NCBI GenBank assembly: GCA_964397855.1
Contig: CAYNKQ010000015.1
Span: 1 to 29,147, forward strand
Source: UBA7683 sp964397855
Lineage (GTDB): Bacteria; Patescibacteriota; Saccharimonadia; Saccharimonadales; UBA7683
Direction: 5' to 3'
DNA: 29,147 nt
Made by a program: the position numbers and the translations under genes. Positions 1-7,077 of the stretch are shown piece after piece. The notes under the pieces were generated by a model that was not told where the DNA came from, ran no database searches, and worked only from the letters and a program-made list of their open reading frames with translations. How positions within the stretch are numbered: position 1 is the stretch's first letter; each line of letters begins with the position of its first letter.

Positions 1-30
1 GAGGCTTGGGTGTTATGGGTGAGGGTTTTG

Positions 31-52
31 TTCCTTTTGGCGGCAAAAGGAA
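31..52. repeat. Perfect 9-bp hairpin
   Basis: TTCCTTTTG, loop GCGG, CAAAAGGAA form a perfect 9-bp stem with a 4-nt loop. Neither strand has a T tract after it, so it is not a standard intrinsic terminator. It could be an mRNA 3'-end stabiliser or a structural repeat. Confidence 0.5.
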
Positions 53-147
53 GGAGGGAAAGAGGTAAGAGGATATTTGTTTGGGGAAATACAGGGCTTG
101 GAGGGGCTTGGGATGTAGAGACAGGAAGCTGAATACTTGATGATTAG

Positions 148-168
148 ATCCCGTATCAAGTACGGGAT
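148..168. repeat. REP-like palindrome
   Basis: ATCCCGTA, loop TCAAG, TACGGGAT form a perfect 8-bp stem with a 5-nt loop. On the minus strand it is preceded by GTC. The form GTCATCCC...GGGAT resembles short dispersed palindromic repeats known in several bacterial groups. Only one copy lies in this window, so calling it a repeat family is inference. Confidence 0.4.
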
Positions 169-236
169 GACACCAGGAAAAGGATTTATTTACGAACTGG
201 GTCTACCGCGGCGGATGACGGAAGCAGGCCCCTCTA

Positions 237-1754
237 CTACTTAGCGTACTCGGTAGCCCTAGTCTCACGAATAACGTTCACCTTGATCGTACCTGGGTAT
301 TGCATAGTACTCTCGATCTTATTCGCTATGTCTCGAGCCAGTTTTATAGCGGTAAGGTCGTCAACTTTTTCTGGACGAACAATAATACGAACTTCACGAC
401 CAGCGGAAATGGCATAGCTTTTGTCGATTCCTGGGAAGCTATTAGCAACGTTCTCTAGCTCACGCATGCGCTCAACAAAGTTTTCTGCCGATATATTACG
501 AGCACCAGGTCGCGCAGCGGACAGAGCGTCTACAACACGCACAACGATTGCCTCAGGCGTAGTGGCTTCAATATCATCGTGATGAGCCTCAATCGCGTGC
601 ACGATGGCATCATTCATACCAAACTTACGAGCCATTTCGGCACTAATGTGATGGTGCTTGCCTTCAATCTTGTGAGTCAGAGCTTTGCCGACATCGTGAA
701 GCAGAGCGGCAACTTTAACCGTTTTAACATCTACGCCTATTTCTTCTGCAATAACCGCTGCAATGTGAGCCATCTCAGTACTGTGTTTTAAAACGTTTTG
801 ACCATAACTCGTTCTGAACTTTAGCTCACCAAGTAGGCGCATCATCTCTTTCGGAACTAGTCCGACAACACCAACTTCGCGCACTGCGTCTTCGCCCGCC
901 CTATCGATATCTTTATCGATTTCTTTTTGAGCTTTTTCAACTACCTCTTCGATACGTCCTGGATGAATGCGACCATCTTTCATCAGCATCTCAAGAGTAA
1001 CTCGTGCTACTTGACGACGAATCGGATCAAAACTTGACATGATAACCATACCGGGAGTGTCATCAACCAGAATATCTACGCCAGTTGCTCGCTGGATTGC
1101 TTGGATATTGCGACCTTCTTTGCCAATTATTCGACCCTTCATGTCATCGTCTGTCAACTTAACAGCTGTAACTGTTTTTTCAGTTGTGACTTCGCTTGCC
1201 ATTCGCTCCATTGCCTGCGTGATGACTACCTGAGCCCGTTCTTCAGCATCTTCAGTGGCATCACGCTGCATTTTAGCAACAAGGCCCTCAAGATCTTTGG
1301 CAACATCACGTTCAGTCATCTGCATGAGTTTTTCTGCGGCTTCAGTTTTGGTAAGTTTAGCTATTTTTTCTAGTTTTTCTTGTGCGCTTGTACGAATTGC
1401 ACGCACCTCGTTTTTGAGATTTTCAAGCTCGTCTTCGGTTGTCCGAAGCTTTTCGTTACGCTTATCGAGCTCGTCTAACTTTCGGTCGAGTGATTCCTCC
1501 CGGTTGATAAGTCGTTTTTCAGTATCTTTAATTTCACGTCGTCGAGATTCTTCTTGACGTTTTGATTCTTCTGCCAAACGCAGTGCTTCTTTTTTGGCAT
1601 CCAGAACCGTCTGCTCAGCTTGTTTGCGAGCCTTGTCCAGTTCTTTTTCGGCATTTTCCGCAGCCGAACCAATCTTCTTTTTTGTTGAAACAACAGCGCC
1701 ACCAAAGCCTGCGGCAACTCCAGCAATCGCGGCCAACACAATAAGTATAATCAT
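237..1754 (-). CDS. rny: Ribonuclease Y
   Basis: A membrane-anchored endoribonuclease of 505 residues that starts mRNA decay. The domains are in the family order: an N-terminal membrane helix (about residues 1-20), a long charged coiled coil (about 30-190), a KH domain with GRIIGKEGRN (about 207-216), and an HD phosphohydrolase domain with LLHDVGKA (about 351-358, metal-binding His-Asp pair). The C-terminus ends in the usual block, TMQYPGTIKVNVIRE. The ATG at 1754 is chosen because AAAGGA lies just upstream; a TTG 17 codons earlier has no such site and would spoil the short extracytoplasmic N-terminus. Length is typical (about 500-520). Confidence 0.97.
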   Translation of the reverse strand: MIILIVLAAIAGVAAGFGGAVVSTKKKIGSAAENAEKELDKARKQAEQTVLDAKKEALRLAEESKRQEESRRREIKDTEKRLINREESLDRKLDELDKRNEKLRTTEDELENLKNEVRAIRTSAQEKLEKIAKLTKTEAAEKLMQMTERDVAKDLEGLVAKMQRDATEDAEERAQVVITQAMERMASEVTTEKTVTAVKLTDDDMKGRIIGKEGRNIQAIQRATGVDILVDDTPGMVIMSSFDPIRRQVARVTLEMLMKDGRIHPGRIEEVVEKAQKEIDKDIDRAGEDAVREVGVVGLVPKEMMRLLGELKFRTSYGQNVLKHSTEMAHIAAVIAEEIGVDVKTVKVAALLHDVGKALTHKIEGKHHHISAEMARKFGMNDAIVHAIEAHHDDIEATTPEAIVVRVVDALSAARPGARNISAENFVERMRELENVANSFPGIDKSYAISAGREVRIIVRPEKVDDLTAIKLARDIANKIESTMQYPGTIKVNVIRETRATEYAK

Positions 1755-1955
1755 TAACGTCCTTTCTGTACGCGAACAGAGAACGGGAGCTTCGTTAGAT
1801 AACAATTACAGAGGTAAAACGTAACGGGCAAGCAGTCAATGTTCGTTAACTAGTTATCAAGTGTAAGTAAATTCATGGTTGAAATATGTATATCCAACAC
1901 TAGCTATAAGTGTACAGGAAAAAACAACGATTTAAAACGACGGATTTGCTTATAT

Positions 1956-2249
1956 TCACTGATCAGATTTTTTCTTGCGAAGAGTCACAATACCAAGACC
2001 GACACCAGCACCGAGCAAGCTTCCACCAATAAATACTGCTGAATTTTGAGCAACTTTATTGCTTGGTGCGACACCTGTTTCAGGAGCCTTAACTTCGCTA
2101 CCACCCGTTGCTGGAAGCGTTGTTCCTGTACTAGTAGAACTATCCACTGATATTACATCGTCGGATTCTTGTGCATGTACTGCAACCGGGACCAATGTTA
2201 ACGCCGAGATTGTTAGGAATGATGCAAAGATTCGTGTAATTTTTTTCAT
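1956..2249 (-). CDS. Small exported protein with sortase-like tail
   Basis: A 97-residue protein with a signal peptide (residues 1-26, ending VHA), a short Ser/Thr-rich stretch, two sorting-motif-like sequences in a row (LPATG at 45-49 and APETG at 55-59), a hydrophobic segment (about 71-90) and a basic tail, RKKKSDQ. The mature part is almost only the anchor, about 45 residues. It is probably a wall- or membrane-attached surface peptide; its function is unknown. Its own promoter (2285-2312) and a GGAAG ribosome site precede the ATG. APETG is better placed relative to the membrane segment than LPATG. Whether a sortase cuts it cannot be told here, since no sortase gene is in the window. Confidence 0.75.
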   Translation of the reverse strand: MKKITRIFASFLTISALTLVPVAVHAQESDDVISVDSSTSTGTTLPATGGSEVKAPETGVAPSNKVAQNSAVFIGGSLLGAGVGLGIVTLRKKKSDQ

Positions 2250-2284
2250 AAATTCTTCCGTTTATTTTTATACTTATGCTTACT

Positions 2285-2312
2285 ATGATAACTCAAGTCA
2301 ACTTGATGTCAA
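2285..2312 (-). promoter_or_regulatory. Promoter of the 97-residue surface protein, with palindrome
   Basis: TTGACA (2307-2312), a 16-bp spacer and TATCAT (2285-2290) on the minus strand. The spacer contains a palindrome, TCAAGT-TG-ACTTGA (2293-2306), exactly where a repressor would block RNA polymerase. The promoter match is good; the operator role is inference. Confidence 0.55.
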
Positions 2313-2316
2313 ATAT

Positions 2317-3462
2317 CTATCTTCGCGCAAGCTTGTATTTAACACCAAAGGCGGCACCAATTCCAGCTACAGCCAGCGCGGCAATACCCGCAAAGTAGTT
2401 TCTTCCAGCCACGCTACCCGTGTTTGGAACACCAGGAATCGTAGTATCATCACCTATAGAGCAAGCTTCGGGGCCGTTTTGGAATTCACCAGCATCTGAA
2501 TTGTTTGCATCACCGTACTGTACGCAGTGACCATTTGCCTGAATACCCGCAATATTAACCACTGTTCCGGCAGCAGATAGAGCGTTAAGCGAGAACCGCG
2601 CATCACCATTGAGCGTAATGTTTGGAATGTTTATCACAGAATTTGGGAGATCAGCCCAGATGTAGAGTTGGGAATCAAGGAAGCCACTATCGCCAACCAC
2701 TGCAGGTTGGAAGCTGATTGGGTTACTAAATGTCCAGTTTGCCCCCTTAGCATTGAGTGAAAGTGTTGCGGATGGGCTTACGACGATACTTGAGCCACCG
2801 AAGATAGTGTTACTTGAATTAGCACCCTGTGTTGTTGCTTGTCCAGTAATGATATTGGTGGTTCCCGTATATGTGTTGGTTGGCTGAAGATACAGGGATA
2901 CAGATGGGCGTACATCAATATTGAACGTTCCGCTACCTGCAATGACCTGGGCTATTGCAATAGTACTACCCTCGTACACCGAGTCTGTCTTTATTGTCAA
3001 AGCATGTCCACCCAGGGTAAGTGCGCCAGTCACATCCTCATACAGCCCAACGTTTGTAACAGTAACATCTGCCCCTAAAGTAATGCTTCCCGCTATTGAA
3101 TCCGCCGTGGTGGCATCGGTGTTAGTCGAAGTAATATCTCCAGTAACAGTGAGTGTGTTATTTGTGATTATTGTCACAGGCTTTGTACCAGTTATGGTGA
3201 TTCCCGAAACTGACAAAGATGTCATGTTATTTGTCACGGCAATACTATTCGCTCCGGTATTATTAAATATAAGATTATCACCGTTAGCAGGTACGCCTAC
3301 AGGATTCCAGTTCGCGGCTGTATTAAATTGATGATCACCAGAGGTGTCTGTCCACGTTTTAGCAGCAGCATGTACATCACCACCAGAAAAGCTAAGGACG
3401 CCCGCAACTGTGGCAAGCACAAATAAGGCAAACTTTAGTGATTGTATTTTTCCTATTTTCAT
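2317..3462 (-). CDS. Exported beta-strand-rich surface protein with sorting tail
   Basis: A 381-residue protein with a signal peptide (about 1-33, ending DVHA). Its body is rich in Thr, Ser, Asn, Gly and Val with repeated short strands such as ITGTKPVTIITNN and GSITLGADVTVTN, which suggests a beta-helix of the kind found in autotransporter-like surface proteins. The C-terminus has VPNTGS (345-350), a hydrophobic helix and a final KLARR, which is the layout of a cell-wall sorting signal. Two Cys lie near the tail. It is likely an adhesin or envelope protein. It has its own promoter (3506-3534), with AGGA about 10 nt before the ATG. No close family was recognised. Confidence 0.8.
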   Translation of the reverse strand: MKIGKIQSLKFALFVLATVAGVLSFSGGDVHAAAKTWTDTSGDHQFNTAANWNPVGVPANGDNLIFNNTGANSIAVTNNMTSLSVSGITITGTKPVTIITNNTLTVTGDITSTNTDATTADSIAGSITLGADVTVTNVGLYEDVTGALTLGGHALTIKTDSVYEGSTIAIAQVIAGSGTFNIDVRPSVSLYLQPTNTYTGTTNIITGQATTQGANSSNTIFGGSSIVVSPSATLSLNAKGANWTFSNPISFQPAVVGDSGFLDSQLYIWADLPNSVINIPNITLNGDARFSLNALSAAGTVVNIAGIQANGHCVQYGDANNSDAGEFQNGPEACSIGDDTTIPGVPNTGSVAGRNYFAGIAALAVAGIGAAFGVKYKLARR

Positions 3463-3505
3463 AATTTTTTTCCTACTTAGTTTTAATTTTAATACTAATA
3501 GTTTA

Positions 3506-3534
3506 ACAATAGCGCTATGTTATAGAAAAATCAA
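3506..3534 (-). promoter_or_regulatory. Promoter of the 381-residue surface protein, with dyad
   Basis: TTGATT (3529-3534), a 17-bp spacer and TATTGT (3506-3511) on the minus strand. A dyad centred on GCGC spans 3504-3522 (TAAC-A-ATAGC / GCTAT-GTTA, one unpaired base) and overlaps the -10 and spacer, so it is a candidate operator. Confidence 0.5.
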
Positions 3535-3555
3535 CAAGTTTTCCACAGGTGCCAA

Positions 3556-3945
3556 TTACTTGCGGGGTTTTGTTATACGAGGCTGACTGCCGTAGTGCGG
3601 AAGTACAGCTTTTAGATCAGCCGATTGAATCAGCTTAGCGACTGAGTCTTTATACCAAGAATCACCTGTGCCACCAGCAACGGGAATGCCGAGACTATAT
3701 GAAAGTGCATTGGCCACACTTAATCCAATCCTTAAACCAGTGAATGAACCCGGCCCCTCATAAACAACCAGACCTTCCAGATCTTCTTGGCTTAGTTTGT
3801 TCCGATTGAGAATTTCTTCTATCTTCAGGAGTAACGTATCCGAAAGCTCTCTATGCGCATGCCATATAAGCTCATCAACTAGGTCAAGTTGTTGGTATAT
3901 GTAAAGCTCCGCTTCTGGCTTGTCGGTTCTGAGTGCGAGTATCAT
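3556..3945 (-). CDS. tsaB: Short TsaB, t6A37 tRNA modification subunit
   Basis: An ASKHA-fold partner of TsaD in making threonylcarbamoyladenosine at A37 of ANN-decoding tRNAs. The core signature GLVVYEGPGSFTGLRIGLSVANALSYSLGIPVAG is present (about residues 58-92). The protein is only 129 residues; TsaB is usually about 220. It keeps the N-terminal subdomain and a family-like final ITKP, but the second subdomain is essentially missing. Its ATG overlaps the end of tsaE by 4 bases (ATGA), so the two are translationally coupled. It is the last gene of the pilus/tsaE block. Reduced TsaB forms fit a streamlined CPR genome. Confidence 0.85.
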   Translation of the reverse strand: MILALRTDKPEAELYIYQQLDLVDELIWHAHRELSDTLLLKIEEILNRNKLSQEDLEGLVVYEGPGSFTGLRIGLSVANALSYSLGIPVAGGTGDSWYKDSVAKLIQSADLKAVLPHYGSQPRITKPRK

Positions 3946-4415
3946 ACTAGTGATCCTTGTTGTCTTGAAAACAAATAGTCGTATTTTTTTGTAAAACGAA
4001 ATTCAATACTACGATCGTTTTCTGCAGTGGCTTTAATGGTAACTATTATCCGCTCCGCAGGGAGCACATCATGAACTATATCACCCCATTCAACCGCAAC
4101 AACAACATTTTGGTCACCTTCAACCTCTGCCAGCTCGTTGGCCACTATACCCGCATCATTCAAGCGATAAAAGTCAAAATGGAAGAGCTGCTTTTTATCA
4201 GGCCGATTGTACACGTAGCTAATCGTAAAGCTCGGGCTTGCGACTGGGTCCGTAGAACCAAACCCTTTTGCGAGGCCACTCACAAATGTAGTCTTCCCTC
4301 CGCCTAGATCACTCACCAGCTCGAAGACTTCTCCTCCCCTGAGATTGCGGCCAATACTTAGGCCAAGGTCAATAGTCTCTTGGTAAGATGTAGTTTTATA
4401 TGTGATTACCTGCAT
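3942..4415 (-). CDS. tsaE: TsaE, t6A synthesis ATPase
   Basis: A 157-residue P-loop ATPase that works with TsaB and TsaD in t6A tRNA modification. Visible signatures are the P-loop DLGGGKTTF (residues 36-44; the usual form is DLGAGKTT), SPSFTISYVY followed by FHFDFYRL, and VVAVEWGD. Length is normal. The gene lies 38 nt after the last pilus-block gene. It has its own extended -10 just before the ATG, so it can probably be transcribed apart from the pilus genes. Confidence 0.93.
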   Translation of the reverse strand: MQVITYKTTSYQETIDLGLSIGRNLRGGEVFELVSDLGGGKTTFVSGLAKGFGSTDPVASPSFTISYVYNRPDKKQLFHFDFYRLNDAGIVANELAEVEGDQNVVVAVEWGDIVHDVLPAERIIVTIKATAENDRSIEFRFTKKYDYLFSRQQGSLV

Positions 4416-4424
4416 TTGATCTGT

Positions 4425-4433
4425 AGTATATCA
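4425..4433 (-). promoter_or_regulatory. Extended -10 upstream of tsaE
   Basis: TGA-TATACT on the minus strand, 9 nt before the tsaE ATG. With standard spacing the transcript would start about 3 nt before the ATG. No Shine-Dalgarno sequence is seen. The same layout recurs at several other genes here. Confidence 0.5.
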
Positions 4434-4453
4434 AGAACTGAAAGTTTACTAAA

Positions 4454-4747
4454 CTATTCGCTAAATGGGTTCTGTCGATTACTCGGTAGTTCCGTGCCTG
4501 GTGCGGTTACATTACTGTCATTCAACGCCTTAATCTTTTCGATAGCTTCTTTATTAAATTTGACGTTCTTGATTTCACTCGTCTGTTTTTGAAGATATTC
4601 TTGGTCAAGTGGCATGTTACCGAGTGTATTAATTCTAATAAACACGCCCACTAGAAGTACCAGCACTGTGGTTATCACAATGAACCCCTGATGCAAGCGG
4701 AATAGCTTAATAAGCGAGTACTTGTATGAAGCAAACGAGCTCTTCAT
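4454..4747 (-). CDS. Small membrane protein of the T4P locus
   Basis: A 97-residue protein with one membrane helix (about residues 21-37, GFIVITTVLVLLVGVFI) and an outward, polar C-terminal half ending SNRQNPFSE. It directly follows pilO (stop and start overlap as TAATG), the slot held by the lipoprotein gene pilP in pilMNOP loci of diderms. It lacks a lipobox Cys, so it is not a true PilP. It may stabilise PilN/PilO in the inner assembly complex; that is inferred only from position and topology. Confidence 0.75.
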   Translation of the reverse strand: MKSSFASYKYSLIKLFRLHQGFIVITTVLVLLVGVFIRINTLGNMPLDQEYLQKQTSEIKNVKFNKEAIEKIKALNDSNVTAPGTELPSNRQNPFSE

Positions 4748-5337
4748 TATTTTGTCTCCTTTTGAATAGCCTGACTCCGCGTGTAGAGGTTGATATCAAC
4801 GGTCACCTCTTTGATCTTCTGTCTATCTTCTTCGTCTGGCTTCAGGCTAATATTGGTAACTTGCATTTTGCGGCGGTTGTCTTCAACTGATCGTAAAAAC
4901 GTAAGTATGCTTTCATACTTTGAATCTTCTTTAAACTTAATCGTTATGGGCATGACATCAACGCCCTTAGGGGTTGCACTCTTTGTTTTTGAACTTGATT
5001 TAGCTTGGGGCTTGTCTGGGAAGTTTATTTCAGCAACTGACAGTCTAGCACGTAGAGCAAACTGTGAAAGCTCAGCTACAATAGCAGACTGTTCTTTATC
5101 TTGAGGAAGAACTTTATTGGCCAGCTCATCTACGTAATCAAGTGAATCAACCTTGGCTTTTGTTGCCTGGTAAGCGGTGATTTGTTTTTGACTAATTTCA
5201 ATGTCGGCTTTAAGACGAGACGTATCAGTTGCAAGCGCTGTCAACTTTTTATTAGAAAAATACAGTCCACCAAGAATTACCAGTATGAGCACACCGAGTG
5301 TGACTTTTAATATAATGTTCGTTCGTTTCGGTGTCAT
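4747..5337 (-). CDS. pilO: PilO-like T4P assembly protein
   Basis: A 196-residue bitopic protein: short cytoplasmic N-terminus, membrane helix (about 9-27), coiled-coil region (about 28-65) and a C-terminal ferredoxin-like domain (about 110-190, with VMPITIKFKEDSKYESILTFLRSVEDNRRKMQVTNISL, typical of PilO). It pairs with PilN to link the cytoplasmic PilM ring to the pilus base. It overlaps pilN by 4 bases. Family sequences diverge strongly, so the call rests on fold features and on its place after pilM and pilN. Confidence 0.8.
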   Translation of the reverse strand: MTPKRTNIILKVTLGVLILVILGGLYFSNKKLTALATDTSRLKADIEISQKQITAYQATKAKVDSLDYVDELANKVLPQDKEQSAIVAELSQFALRARLSVAEINFPDKPQAKSSSKTKSATPKGVDVMPITIKFKEDSKYESILTFLRSVEDNRRKMQVTNISLKPDEEDRQKIKEVTVDINLYTRSQAIQKETK

Positions 5338-5957
5338 GGCTTCTTCGCTCCAGCATTTTGTTTAAAGTACGCGTTGATTGTGGTGGTGTATTTGTACCGT
5401 GCTTCTTTTGACGCAGCCGCAGGCGCTTGGGCTTCAGTACCGGTTGAGGCCGTTGAACTTTCTGGCTCATCAATTTCAATTATAGATTTTATATCTGCAC
5501 CAGAAAAAAGCGGTGAATTCGCGAGATTATTACGTAAAATTGCCGCTTTTTCCTCGGTCTCCACTTGAGCGCTAACAATAAGAGGTGCATCAAGGTCTTC
5601 AAGCGAGAACTGTGTACCAGTCAACACCGAACCAGACGGCATTAGCCCGCCAATTTGAATTAACATATCTGAAAACTTAACGTTTGTTGAAAGCAGCCCC
5701 GAGATTGTACTAACAGTTGCTGAAAGTTGCTCAGCTTGCTGTTGGACCGGTTTAAGTTGATTTACTTGGGCCTGGTTAATTGCGACTACTTGTTTAGTAT
5801 CTTTATTCTGATTGTTCAAAAAGTAATATGCTGCCGCAACTGCAAATGCCAAAACGGCCATGCTTATAACCGTAAGTTCAACGTAACGCCTTAGTTCGGT
5901 ATTGCTTCGAGCGATTCGCATATTAAGGAGGCGTTTTGGAGGCAGTAAATTAATCAT
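5334..5957 (-). CDS. pilN: PilN-like T4P assembly protein
   Basis: A 207-residue bitopic protein. The N-terminus INLLPPKRLLNMRIARSN is the PilM-binding motif typical of PilN (INLLP...). It is followed by a membrane helix (about 28-47), a coiled coil and a C-terminal domain containing GSVLTGTQFSLEDLDAPLIVSAQVETEEKAAILRNNL, then an Ala/Ser/Glu-rich tail. It overlaps pilM and pilO by 4 bases on each side, so the three are translated together. Confidence 0.87.
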   Translation of the reverse strand: MINLLPPKRLLNMRIARSNTELRRYVELTVISMAVLAFAVAAAYYFLNNQNKDTKQVVAINQAQVNQLKPVQQQAEQLSATVSTISGLLSTNVKFSDMLIQIGGLMPSGSVLTGTQFSLEDLDAPLIVSAQVETEEKAAILRNNLANSPLFSGADIKSIIEIDEPESSTASTGTEAQAPAAASKEARYKYTTTINAYFKQNAGAKKP

Positions 5958-7030
5958 AGCCCAACAACCTCATTATCTTCCGCCAGGGCTAGTCCTGCAC
6001 AAGTTAAAAATCTTGGGAGGTCAGCATGCTCAGGTGGCTCTAGCCTTCCAAAGTTGACATGGGCGCCCCATGGAGAAGAAACTCGAGTCGGTAGGTGTGT
6101 AGCATCAGTCAAGTAGTCGCCAAGTCCGGGCATATTTGAACCGCCGCCCACAATAATTATCTGAGAGATCTCACTGCCTTCATGCACTCGTTCTTCGTAG
6201 AATCGAATCATCCTTTTAATTTCAGCGATTACCCGATCGAGAATTGGGGTTACAGCCGCTTTAATTTTTGCTTGTTGCGCTCCAGCACCTATGCCCTGTG
6301 TAACTTTAACGTTGTTTGCCTTTGTCTGAGAAACATGCAGTGCTTTTGCAATTGCAGCAGTTAAACTATTACCGCCTTCTTCCACTGTTCCCGTAACCCG
6401 AAGTGTGGCATCTAAAATTCCGACATCAATCGAATCTCCGCCAACATCAACAATAATGTAAGGGCTACCCGCCACAAGCTCTTCATAGCGCATACACAGC
6501 TGTGCATCAGCACGTATATTAGTCTGCACCAATGCCAAGTCTAGGCCCAGAAGGTCACACACTGCAACGTATGAATCCACTATGTCGCGCGGAGCGGCTA
6601 CTACCCTGACGAGCCGGCTTGAAGGATCGCCTATGTCTGTAGTCTCGTAGTCATAATAGAGGTTCTTTGTTGCCATTGGCACAGATTGCTCAACTTCCAA
6701 CTGCATGGCGCTGCTGAGTTCTTTCTTCGTCATGTTAGGGAGACTCATTACACGTGTGAACACGTGTGAAACCGGAATACTCATCACCACGCGGTTTGTT
6801 GTCAGTGCACCTATAGTATTATTTGCCAGTAGATCGTCTACAAGTCTTGCAGCTTGCGGAACATCTATAATGACACCTTCTTTCATAATTTTCTGGTCAG
6901 TCGCAATGCTTCCATAAGCCTTAACTATTGCTTTATTTTTATGCGCATCAAGTTGTAAAAACTTGACTGTCTGAGAGCCAATGTCCAAACCAAACATCGG
7001 ACGCTTATGATAAAATAATTGCGTTTTCAT
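5954..7030 (-). CDS. pilM: PilM, actin-like T4P assembly protein
   Basis: A 358-residue cytoplasmic actin-like ATP-binding protein that forms a ring under the pilus machine and binds PilN. Visible motifs are MFGLDIGSQTVKFLQL (residues 12-27, phosphate-1), YIIVDVGGDSIDVGIL (phosphate-2) and IIIVGGGSNMPGLGDYL (adenosine). No clear ribosome site precedes the ATG; a start at Met12 would still keep the whole fold. It lies 47 nt after the large minor pilin gene and is coupled to pilN. Confidence 0.95.
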   Translation of the reverse strand: MKTQLFYHKRPMFGLDIGSQTVKFLQLDAHKNKAIVKAYGSIATDQKIMKEGVIIDVPQAARLVDDLLANNTIGALTTNRVVMSIPVSHVFTRVMSLPNMTKKELSSAMQLEVEQSVPMATKNLYYDYETTDIGDPSSRLVRVVAAPRDIVDSYVAVCDLLGLDLALVQTNIRADAQLCMRYEELVAGSPYIIVDVGGDSIDVGILDATLRVTGTVEEGGNSLTAAIAKALHVSQTKANNVKVTQGIGAGAQQAKIKAAVTPILDRVIAEIKRMIRFYEERVHEGSEISQIIIVGGGSNMPGLGDYLTDATHLPTRVSSPWGAHVNFGRLEPPEHADLPRFLTCAGLALAEDNEVVGL

Positions 7031-7077
7031 TTTGCTTTAAGCATAACCCTTTTAGATCTTCTTCGCAAGCCTCGTAA

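Larger units (their letters stand above)
1..236. other. Non-coding region downstream of rny
   Basis: No convincing gene is visible on either strand. The stretch holds two perfect inverted repeats, listed separately at 31-52 and 148-168. It is the 3' flank of rny, which ends at 237 on the minus strand. No U-rich terminator tail follows either hairpin on the minus strand. Confidence 0.6.

Noticed and set aside
4454..4747. PilP lipoprotein
   Set aside because: Position matches pilP, but there is no lipobox Cys and no PilP-like beta domain; it is listed as a small membrane protein.
5252..5479. Basic 75-residue minus-strand ORF over the pilN/pilO junction
   Set aside because: It lies wholly inside pilN and pilO, which have clear family features in their own frames.
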